A stretch of 64,000 nucleotides of DNA from Naumovozyma dairenensis CBS 421. Its lineage: Eukaryota > Ascomycota > Saccharomycetes > Saccharomycetales > Saccharomycetaceae. The first letter of the stretch is position 1; the number at the start of each line of letters is the position of its first letter. This document shows, piece after piece, positions 45,685 to 53,717 of this stretch. Made by a program: the position numbers and the translations under genes. The stretch lies in the NCBI RefSeq assembly GCF_000227115.2, contig NC_016487.1:682001-746000 (forward strand), in the 5' to 3' direction. Below the pieces are notes generated by a model that did not search any database, had not been told where the DNA came from, and saw only the letters and a program-made list of their open reading frames with translations.

Positions 45685-46115
45685 CTCGTCTTATTTGGTT
45701 TTTTTCTTGTTATTAATATGATACTAAAGAAACCTGATTAAATTCTGGATGGCTCCCTTTTTAATTGTAATAAATTATTGTAAATGAAAAGGAATGATAT
45801 TATAAGAGACAAACTATATTCAAGATGGAGTAGGTAATGATAAATAAAAAAAGGTTGTTTGTTAATGCAACGTAGCTGTTAACAGATAATTTTTCAATTT
45901 TCCATGTTGGCCAAATCTGAGATGCACCAAAAATACGTCTTTGGATAAATGAAAATGGAAACTGCGACAGAAATTATTTTTGAAAAAATATTTTAATTTT
46001 TTTTTCTGACGCGAAAGGATTTTCGCGGATTGTCCCAAAAGGGAAACATGTTTTGGCGGTTCATTAGGGTTTCAGGGGCTATAGGGTTTTTAGCGTAATC
46101 AAATAAGTATCAGCC
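45685..46115. promoter_or_regulatory. VRG4 upstream region with Tbf1-like site
   Basis: 431 bases between VRG4 and the MTC3 stop. TTAGGGTT at 46064-46071 and a nearby TAGGGTTT at 46083 resemble Tbf1 sites. No gene is seen. Confidence 0.5.
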
Positions 46116-46592
46116 CTATACAGCTGTTTCCTGGTGATCCCATTCCTTTAAAGTCTCTTTGTCTCTCTTGAGATTTAAAAGGGAAACACCAGCTGCACTC
46201 AATAAGATCAAATTGAAGACTGTTCTCATTAAGATATAAGATAAATTGAGTTCCTTACCACCATTGCCTAGACCATTCTTGTTCTTGGCCTCAGATCTGG
46301 GTCCCCATTTTCCGTAGCTAATGGAGTAGATGGCCATTTGTTCCTCTCGAGACATTTTACTCCAATTCCCTTCCATCTTCCACCGCAGGTACTCAAGAAT
46401 TTCATCTTTCAACATCTTGGGTTTTATGATATCCCATTTTTGTGGTACATCTTTTATCTCATCAGGCGGTATATAAACATCTTGCTTGGAGGCAGAAGGT
46501 GGCGATGTATGTGATAGTCTTGCACTAGATTTCATCGAGGCTCTCCTTGCAACCAGGCAAAAAGTATTCTTTTTTGGTAATCTTAAAAGCAT
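46116..46592 (-). CDS. MTC3: Mitochondrial protein Mtc3-like, with a COX4-type motif
   Basis: The 158-residue product has a basic, Ser/Arg-rich N-terminus (LVARRASMKSSARLSHTSP), probably a mitochondrial targeting peptide. Residues 77-100 read WSKMSREEQMAIYSISYGKW and then GPRS, strikingly like the matrix part of yeast Cox5a/Cox5b (mammalian COX IV family). One transmembrane segment follows at about 118-140, again as in COX IV. It is not COX5 itself: the positional match is to YGL226W (MTC3), between VRG4 and OST5, a mitochondrial protein of unknown function. A role near the inner membrane or respiratory chain is inference only. Confidence 0.75.
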   Translation of the reverse strand: MLLRLPKKNTFCLVARRASMKSSARLSHTSPPSASKQDVYIPPDEIKDVPQKWDIIKPKMLKDEILEYLRWKMEGNWSKMSREEQMAIYSISYGKWGPRSEAKNKNGLGNGGKELNLSYILMRTVFNLILLSAAGVSLLNLKRDKETLKEWDHQETAV

Positions 46593-46883
46593 CCTTATAT
46601 ATATATATTCAACTATTTACCTCTCGTGTATTGTTCCTAAGTCAAAGTAGTTTAATATGCTTGTCTCTTTCCATATAAATATAGTATAATATAATATAAC
46701 ATAATACAAAGCTTACTTTTTATTGATTTGCCGCCCGTGGGAGATTTTACCATATTGTGGTTAATAACAAAAATTTAAAGGTTAAAACCTGGATACGTGG
46801 AACTTAACTAGTAGAAAGAACAGGAATTATGGAGAGCAGTAAAAAAGACTAGAAGATTAAACGATCAACGATATAAGTGTAAA

Positions 46884-47245
46884 ATGGCTTACGAAGAACT
46901 ATATGTATGTATCTAATAGAGATCCGGTGTAAAGACCGACAACAATTGCATGCTCCATGGATACTAACAACAATCAAAAATTTAAAACGAAATATTATCT
47001 TACAGAGAGAATTCAACGACACTGTACCATTCCAACCAATTTTCCAATTGGCTACTCAACCTAAATTTGCCATTATTGCATCCATCATTTCCTTACTTCT
47101 AATAACTTTAAGTTTATCAGTTTCATCTTCTGAAAAACATTTCATGACAAAATTAATATTCTGTGCAACAATAAATATAATGGCAAGTGGGTTTGTCGGT
47201 ATTGCAGCCGTTTTCGCTGCCAATTCATTTGGTGTTTATGTCTAA
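46884..47245 (+). CDS. OST5: Oligosaccharyltransferase subunit Ost5 (two exons)
   Basis: Small subunit of the ER oligosaccharyltransferase, in the Ost1-Ost5 subcomplex. Exon 1 is 46884-46904 (seven codons, MAYEELY) and exon 2 is 47006-47245. The phase-0 junction gives ...ELY-REFND..., matching S. cerevisiae Ost5 (MTYEQLYKEF). The joined product has 86 residues, the same as S. cerevisiae. Two transmembrane helices are seen (AIIASIISLLLITLSLSV and FCATINIMASGFVGIAAVFA), and the C-terminus NSFGVYV is identical to the S. cerevisiae one. An unspliced reading from 46907 would give a false N-terminus. Its place and direction match YGL226C-A. Confidence 0.95.
46905..47005 (+). other. OST5: OST5 spliceosomal intron
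   Basis: A 101-base intron with consensus 5' site GTATGT (46905-46910), branch point TACTAAC (46962-46968) and 3' site TTACAG ending at 47005. The branch-to-acceptor distance is about 37 bases. This is the only intron I can identify in the window. Confidence 0.95.
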
Positions 47246-47538
47246 AATAACTATAATAGTGTACCTGCAGTACTGCAAGAAAATAATGTTTCCAATTGTA
47301 TAAATTTATGCCTGAGCTAGAAACCAAGTTACCACTTTTTTCTATCAACTGAGATGAATTTTCCTACAAGCTTTCGGTAGTGTACACCACAAAATACTAC
47401 CTTTTAAATATTGTTATTTTTTTATTATAGAATATAGCCTATATATTTTGCTGTAACGTTTGAAAAGTAAGTCCCTTTTCAAGAGATTAATTAATGGTAT
47501 CATATGTTAACTTGTCTTTTCCCCTGAAGCGTGACTCA

Positions 47539-50500
47539 TTATATATTCAAGAAATCCTCGTCGATATTAACAGCTCTGTAATATCGACAATTTCCATTGG
47601 AACCAGAGGTATCAATCCTGTAATTCCTCATGGTAGATAGCATGGTTCTTGTATACCCCATTATATCTTCCAAAGAACAACTACTTTTCTTCTTCAAGAA
47701 TTGTAAAACATTAGAATTGATGACTTGGAATAAACGATCTTGTAGGTATTCTTTCGACAAATACATAGAAAGATCACCAGTAACTTCATTAACAGGATCA
47801 TCATATGCTAACAGTAAGGAGATGTTATCTAAATGTCTTTTAAAATTTTCTCTTAGAGCTCCTGGAATATTTTCATTATAGACAAATTCTTGCGTTAATA
47901 ATTGTCCATTTTTGATGGTCTCTTCAATATTCATCCCAGGTGCATTAGAAATAAATGAAATTAAGTATTCGGCAATTTTTAATTCAAACGATAATTCAAT
48001 ATTACTTTGTAATAGATTAGGTAGTTCCGAATTAATCCAAGTGACACATCCCTTAATATCTCCATTATAAACAAGTCGTCTAATTTCCTGTCTAATTTGA
48101 ACTACTTTCTCTTCTTTCAAAATTTGTCTTTCATTATGCCTGATAATTTCTCTTTGGATCTCTAAAGTTTCACAATCTACTATATTATCGTTACCACCAT
48201 CAGAGTCCTTAACAACGGAATCGTCTTGTAAATCCTTTAAGAACGCCTTTGCGACATCAATCATTCCTTCATGAATTAAGTAATCATTTATCATCACGTT
48301 CAATGTATCAACAATTAAATCTCCATTCTCTGTATCATTCAAATGGTTTATTGCTGTATCTGTGGGCTTCGTTAACCTTCCATCTTTATTATATCTTGTA
48401 TCTGGGCCTAATAAAAATGTACTTAGAGATTTCTTTCTATGTTCATTATTTTCGATCCCATTTTCGATATCTTTTGTCTTATTGTTTTCTTCTTCATCAG
48501 GTTCTTCAGCTTTAGCTTCATCTTCATCTTCTTCCACGTCTTCCATCTCAGTATTTTTTTGATTAAATGGTTGTAAAATATGTTGTAAACTTTTATTTTT
48601 CCATTTATCTTGATAACCAGAAATATCAAATGCAAACTCTTCATATAATCCGAAATTTGTTCTGACAGAATTACCTGGTTTTAAAGCAACTGATGGAATA
48701 AAATTCAAATCAGGTAGATTTCTAAAAGCAGTTCCTAAATGAACACCATTCTTAGTGAAGAATATTGTACTATCAATATAATTAATCCCACAACCAATGA
48801 TATCATCTCTACAGAATGGTATTGAATAAGGTTCAAATTTTTGACCAAAGTAAATTGATCCATTTTGTCCTGATAATCCGAAAAATCCAAAATCTAATCC
48901 TTCTTTACTTGCCTTTTTGGAACCACATGTCCTTCTCCATGATTGACCTCTTGATGGATCTCCTCCTTCATGTTCTTCATCTTCTCCTCCATCATCTTCA
49001 TCATCATTATCATCGTCATCATCATCACCTTCGATGTCGTCATTGTTTTCATAGTCTTCATTTCCATTGTTATTATTATCATCACTTTCATTATGGATAT
49101 TGTGACGATTTCTTGCAAACAGGTTATTGGTTGTAGTCATGTTAAAAGAAGTATCCATAACGTGTCCAGCACTAGTTGGTCTACCAAATTGTTGTTGTGA
49201 ATCATTTATGGAAAAAACGTTAGCATTATGATTTTCACTGAAGTCGAAATTATAACCAAGTAGAATATTACAATTTTGTGCATTTTGAGAACTTGTCACT
49301 GAAAGAACTCGAATTTCATAATAAAATATACTCATCTTATTAGTTGGAATAAATGTGTTGGCCTTAACCATTGTATAGTTACTTTGATTCTTATTTGATT
49401 TACCAGTAATGGTGGCGGTGGAGGATGTTGGATGTGAACTATTTAATCTGTTTCTTATTGCTGCAGCAGACGTGGATGAGGGAGCTGGATAAACTTCGTG
49501 AGTTGCTGCCAGCGATAAACCTGCAGTACTAGATGCTGACGACTCAGATAAAGTTACAGATTGTAATCTCATTACACCATCTCGTGATACGGTGACACCA
49601 CTTGCTGCGGGAGGAGCCCAATGACTTGGTAAGAAATAGCCAATAATGTTATAAATATCCGATGTGACATGATTTGACTTGAATTTAAATTTATTTTCAT
49701 ATTGTTTCCTTAAAATGTTTTGCGGTGTTCTTTCTTTCTGGAAGTCATGGTATATAGGGGAAGTATTAGTTTTTCTACTGATAACACTTTCAGTTTCACT
49801 TCCAATTATTTCCTCATCAGCATCTCCATCTTCTTCATCTTCGTCATCAATATCCATTTCATCGTTATCATCATCATTTTCCTTATGGCTATCGTTATTA
49901 CTATTGGTAACACTTTGTTGAATTGTTGTTGATTCGACGTTATCATTGGACACATTGTCATTAACAGCAGATAATGAAACACTTCTTGATGATTCTGGCC
50001 TACTACTTTCATTCCAAAGATCGTTATCATTATCATTATCATTATCAGAGTTGTAAGGGAATGGTTTTCTCATATTACCATTTTTTTCAGTAGCCATATT
50101 GAATGAATTCCCATTTTTCAATGAAAATCCATTAGCATTAGCATTAGCATTCATTGAATTTCTAGAATATATGGTAGGAATCAAATCCATTTGTTTTGGG
50201 TAGAAATATTTATAAACTTGAATCAAGTAATTATCATTAGCGGATTCAAAAGATATGGTTCCAAGAACACCTAATTCCATTAATCGATGCCAAATTTCCT
50301 TTTTGACGTTGAATGGTAAAATCACATTATCAGTCCGTGCTGAGAGAGAGGATGATAAGGAGGAAGTAAGAGCATTACTTGTGTTGATTCTTGTTGTGTC
50401 ATCATTATCATCAGCATTTTCATCAGCTAAATTCCATATGTATTTCTGCTTTGTGTTACTGGTACCAGAAGCGACACTGTTAGGGTCTTTATTTTGTTCA

Positions 50501-50637
50501 TTTATCCTGTTAAATAATTTTTTATTCTTGATGTATAGATACCATAATTCCTGGGAAACTGGTTGATGTAATAAGTATTCAGGGAATAGTTGTTTGACAA
50601 AAGTTTTGTCAATTTCTTCCATATAATTCGACGACAT
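47539..50637 (-). CDS. VID30: GID/CTLH ubiquitin ligase scaffold Vid30 (Gid1)
   Basis: Core subunit of the GID E3 ligase that degrades gluconeogenic enzymes on return to glucose. The 1032-residue protein starts MSSNYMEEIDKTFVKQLFPEYLLHQPV, like Vid30. It has a divided SPRY domain whose end is clear (FGFFGLSGQNGSIYFGQ, DDIIGCGINYIDSTIFFTKNG, about 590-650). LisH follows near 770-800 (LNVMINDYLIHEGMIDVAKAF), then CTLH/CRA (RQEIRRLVYNGDIKGCVTWIN onward) and a terminal FDED-like INIDEDFLNI. Long Asp/Glu/Asn-rich insertions split the first half. S. cerevisiae Vid30 has 958 residues. OST5-VID30-SHE10 order matches YGL226C-A to YGL228W. Confidence 0.95.
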   Translation of the reverse strand: MSSNYMEEIDKTFVKQLFPEYLLHQPVSQELWYLYIKNKKLFNRINEQNKDPNSVASGTSNTKQKYIWNLADENADDNDDTTRINTSNALTSSLSSSLSARTDNVILPFNVKKEIWHRLMELGVLGTISFESANDNYLIQVYKYFYPKQMDLIPTIYSRNSMNANANANGFSLKNGNSFNMATEKNGNMRKPFPYNSDNDNDNDNDLWNESSRPESSRSVSLSAVNDNVSNDNVESTTIQQSVTNSNNDSHKENDDDNDEMDIDDEDEEDGDADEEIIGSETESVISRKTNTSPIYHDFQKERTPQNILRKQYENKFKFKSNHVTSDIYNIIGYFLPSHWAPPAASGVTVSRDGVMRLQSVTLSESSASSTAGLSLAATHEVYPAPSSTSAAAIRNRLNSSHPTSSTATITGKSNKNQSNYTMVKANTFIPTNKMSIFYYEIRVLSVTSSQNAQNCNILLGYNFDFSENHNANVFSINDSQQQFGRPTSAGHVMDTSFNMTTTNNLFARNRHNIHNESDDNNNNGNEDYENNDDIEGDDDDDDNDDEDDGGEDEEHEGGDPSRGQSWRRTCGSKKASKEGLDFGFFGLSGQNGSIYFGQKFEPYSIPFCRDDIIGCGINYIDSTIFFTKNGVHLGTAFRNLPDLNFIPSVALKPGNSVRTNFGLYEEFAFDISGYQDKWKNKSLQHILQPFNQKNTEMEDVEEDEDEAKAEEPDEEENNKTKDIENGIENNEHRKKSLSTFLLGPDTRYNKDGRLTKPTDTAINHLNDTENGDLIVDTLNVMINDYLIHEGMIDVAKAFLKDLQDDSVVKDSDGGNDNIVDCETLEIQREIIRHNERQILKEEKVVQIRQEIRRLVYNGDIKGCVTWINSELPNLLQSNIELSFELKIAEYLISFISNAPGMNIEETIKNGQLLTQEFVYNENIPGALRENFKRHLDNISLLLAYDDPVNEVTGDLSMYLSKEYLQDRLFQVINSNVLQFLKKKSSCSLEDIMGYTRTMLSTMRNYRIDTSGSNGNCRYYRAVNIDEDFLNI

Positions 50638-50984
50638 TTGAATGGGAGACGAAGAGGGGGGTGAGTGCGTAATATTTGTTGTTTTCCTTCTTCAAACTTC
50701 AGGTTGCAGAAGTTGAGTTAACAAAGGAGAGATGCGTACAACTATTTGTATAAGACTGTTTTCACCTCTTCAAAGAAAAGGAATGATTGAAGAACTCTTT
50801 CAGTGAAAGAACTTGACGATAGATCATCTTCCATCCTTTCAAAAGGTGGTCTCCCTTTATTATTATCGCCACCAAATGTGCATGTAGTTGACTGTTTTTG
50901 AATCCTCACAGCGCGCGATGTTTTTCATTACGGCGTTAAAGTATTAGCGGAGTACTGCGTAGGTGTAAATATAATACGTATTAT

Positions 50985-51040
50985 ATAATTGATAATTGAT
51001 AATTGATAATTGATAATTGATAATTGATAATTGATAATTG
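50985..51040. repeat. (ATAATTG)8 minisatellite
   Basis: Eight perfect 7-base units in the VID30 upstream region, about 350 bases from the start codon. Confidence 0.97.
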
Positions 51041-51044
51041 ATAA

Positions 51045-51076
51045 ATAAACTTATAAACTTATAAACTTATAAACTT
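51045..51076. repeat. (ATAAACTT)4 minisatellite
   Basis: Four perfect 8-base units, four bases after the ATAATTG array. Confidence 0.95.
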
Positions 51077-51183
51077 ATGAATTAGTTAGAATATACATAT
51101 ACCTCAGTATAGAAACGGGGCAACTCAAGATTACAGTGGAGAAATGAAATTAGAAATGAATTTGTTAAACGTGAAAACGGAAT

Positions 51184-52983
51184 TCATTCTTCTTGATCTT
51201 GCTCAACAGCAGAATCTTCAGGAATATTGGTTTCTTCAGCAACATATTCAGTTTCAATTTCCGTAGCAGTTTCAATTTCAGTTTCCGTAGCGGTAACTTC
51301 TTCGACTTCGATTTCGGTTTCAGCTGTAACTTCAGGTTGTTCTTCTTCTTCAGTTGGCGTAGATTCAGCTTCAACTTCAGTTTCATCGGAAACTTGAGAT
51401 TCTTCCTTTTTACCTTCTTCTTCTTCACGAGCTTGGAATTCCAAATTAGCCTTGGACCTTAAGATATATAAGTATTCACCAGCATCCTTGGATAATAATT
51501 TCAAAGTTTCTTGAATTTCGTTAAAGAAATTTTCTAAAGGTTCCACTTTTGCAGGATGAGTGATCAATTCATCTCTTGAATTAATAGCTTGTTTCTTAAC
51601 AGATAAGAATTTCTTCCAATTTTCATCAGAATCATTTGCTTCTCCTTCGTCGTCGCCATTTTCTTCATTGTTCAAATGAGCAGCAACGACATCAACATAA
51701 GCCATTCTCTTGGACCATTCATTAATCATAGTATCAGCCCAATCTTCATACAAATCGAGATGTTCTTCACGAATCAATTGAACTCTCTTATTAATTTGAT
51801 CAATCAAAGATTCTTCTTCGTGTTGAATATCAGAAATCAAATCATTCAAACTGTTATGGGCTTCTTCAAATAATTCACGGACAAATGGACGATCCACATA
51901 TTTTTCAATTTGTGTAGTTCCATCCTTATTGAAATAAATGATTTCACCAGTGACAGGGTCTTCACCTTTGATACAACTAATATCTTGAATTGCCTTGTTC
52001 AATTTGGCAAAGATGGCTTCAGTTTCTGAATTCAAGTTCCCAATTTTATCACTGAACATATCCTTCTTTTCATTTAAAGTTTTCTTCATGAATTTGTTCA
52101 CATCTTTGTCAAATAGTTTGGTGATTGATTCAATCTTGTTAGAGATTGTGTTGGACCAATTTTCAAAATCAGCTTGTAATGCCGCTTGTTCGTTAATGTC
52201 CACATCAGAAGAGGAAACATCTGCGGGGGTCGCTGTGGCGATTGGTTCTTCAGTGTCAACTGTTACTGTCTTGATGACGGTGGAAGTTTCAGTGTCAGTA
52301 TCAATCTCTTCTTCATCTTCATTGTAATCTCTTTCTTCAACAATAGAGTCCGTCACTGTGGATGTAGCGGTGGTTGTTGCTGTAGTGACAGAAGTTGATA
52401 CGGAAGCAGAAACAGAAGAAGAAATTGAAGAGACTTTATCAGCAATCTTTCCTTGCAAAGTTGAATATTGAGCACCTACCATTTGTTTGAAGGTATCAAA
52501 TTGGTTTTTAACCTGGTGGCAAACTGGGGCCACAAATGGACATAGTTTATTGGTGTATGGCTGAACAAATTTAACGTAGTATGGTTGAATGTAAATGTTA
52601 TAATAAAGGTTAACTTTCTTTTGAACGGTAGAACCATGTTTGGAAAGGCATTCTCTGAAAGGAGAAAACTTTATCTTTGCAAAAGTTTTCTTGGAACATG
52701 CAATTGATGGAGTAATAACTTTTTCATGAACAATGGAACAATAAGGAGATAAATGAGGTTGAATATAGGTACTATATTTTTCCTTCACCTGTAAAAGTCC
52801 TGGAGAAACGTATTCATTATAAGCTGGGACTTTAGAAGATAAAATTGAATCCCATACCTTTGGAGTAGTATAATGACAAACTTGTTGTAAATTTCCACTA
52901 CAATCATTAACTTGACAGTAATAATGTAGGGATACAACTATTGTAATTAAGGTAACAATGTACTTAGTCACACAGCACCTCAT
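51184..52983 (-). CDS. SHE10: She10-family spore-wall/outer membrane-type protein
   Basis: The 599-residue product begins with a hydrophobic signal or anchor (MRCCVTKYIVTLITIVVSL, 1-19), then a Cys-containing region with repeated YxxYIQP-type phrases (KYSTYIQPHLSP, YYNIYIQPYYVKF). A Ser/Thr/Val-rich stretch sits at about 185-215, and long helical, coiled-coil-like segments at about 260-500. A very acidic Glu-rich tail follows (about 530-599). This layout and the synteny with VID30 and SAP4 match She10 (YGL228W), which with its duplicate Osw7 has a part in spore wall assembly; overexpression is toxic. Biochemical role unknown. Confidence 0.87.
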   Translation of the reverse strand: MRCCVTKYIVTLITIVVSLHYYCQVNDCSGNLQQVCHYTTPKVWDSILSSKVPAYNEYVSPGLLQVKEKYSTYIQPHLSPYCSIVHEKVITPSIACSKKTFAKIKFSPFRECLSKHGSTVQKKVNLYYNIYIQPYYVKFVQPYTNKLCPFVAPVCHQVKNQFDTFKQMVGAQYSTLQGKIADKVSSISSSVSASVSTSVTTATTTATSTVTDSIVEERDYNEDEEEIDTDTETSTVIKTVTVDTEEPIATATPADVSSSDVDINEQAALQADFENWSNTISNKIESITKLFDKDVNKFMKKTLNEKKDMFSDKIGNLNSETEAIFAKLNKAIQDISCIKGEDPVTGEIIYFNKDGTTQIEKYVDRPFVRELFEEAHNSLNDLISDIQHEEESLIDQINKRVQLIREEHLDLYEDWADTMINEWSKRMAYVDVVAAHLNNEENGDDEGEANDSDENWKKFLSVKKQAINSRDELITHPAKVEPLENFFNEIQETLKLLSKDAGEYLYILRSKANLEFQAREEEEGKKEESQVSDETEVEAESTPTEEEEQPEVTAETEIEVEEVTATETEIETATEIETEYVAEETNIPEDSAVEQDQEE

Positions 52984-53717
52984 TATTTTCTTTTTGATTT
53001 ATTCTCCTTTGCTGGTCTTGATACTTTCGTTGGGATCAATGGGTAATCAAGTGACGTATGAGGAATACTCTATATATAGATTTTCAATTCACAGAAGTGA
53101 TTGTTATAAGTATAAGTACTAAACTTAATCATCTTGCTACCGTGTTAACTTAATTGACAGATCCCCCCCTTCCCTTCCTTTTTCCCTTAGTCCTTTGCCC
53201 TTTTCCCTTCCGATTTCCTAAAAAGGAAATAACAAGGGCTTCATTAAACATATAATTAGGGTTAGGAATGGTTAAGATATGTAGCCCTAGGAAAATATAA
53301 ACAGACCCTAGGGTTAAATAAATGTTTCTGTTAGGTCAAATAGTTTTGAGTGTAAGCAACAACCCTAGGGTGGGAATCTTCAAATCTTCAAATCTTCAAA
53401 TCTTCAAAATCTTCAAAACCTTCAAATATCTTTAGGGATATGTGCATAAATAGCCAATTTAGTATATTTATTCACCTCGAGAGTTCTTTGATATGGTACT
53501 CGAGAAAATATCTCTGCTTACAAAGAGAGAAGCTGTGCTATTGCTCGAGAATCCTGATTCTTGAAAATTCTTTCGCTGCTCAATTAAAGACTGTACCATT
53601 GTTTACGCTGAACCCAAAGAAAATCCTGGAAAATAACTGACCTGATTTGATTTGATCTGATTTGATTTGACGTAACAGCTCTTCCATCATTCAAAAACTT
53701 TTAAAGACAAAAGTGAC
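52984..53717. promoter_or_regulatory. Divergent SHE10-SAP4 promoter with CCCTA/TTAGGG cluster
   Basis: 734 bases between divergent genes. TTAGGGTTAGG (53256-53266), GCCCTAGG (53284-53291), ACCCTAGGGTT (53305-53315) and AACCCTAGGGT (53361-53371) lie within 116 bases and look like Tbf1/telomere-type motifs, two of them perfect palindromes. A TCTTCAAA array follows at 53377-53417 and TTTGA-type repeats at 53641-53670. No gene is seen. Confidence 0.6.
53377..53417. repeat. (TCTTCAAA)5 minisatellite
   Basis: Five 8-base units, with one extra A between the fourth and fifth, in the SHE10-SAP4 divergent promoter. Confidence 0.9.

Larger units (their letters stand above)
50638..51183. other. VID30 upstream region with two tandem arrays
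   Basis: 546 bases between VID30 and the SHE10 stop. It carries eight copies of ATAATTG followed by four copies of ATAAACTT. No gene is seen. Confidence 0.65.
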
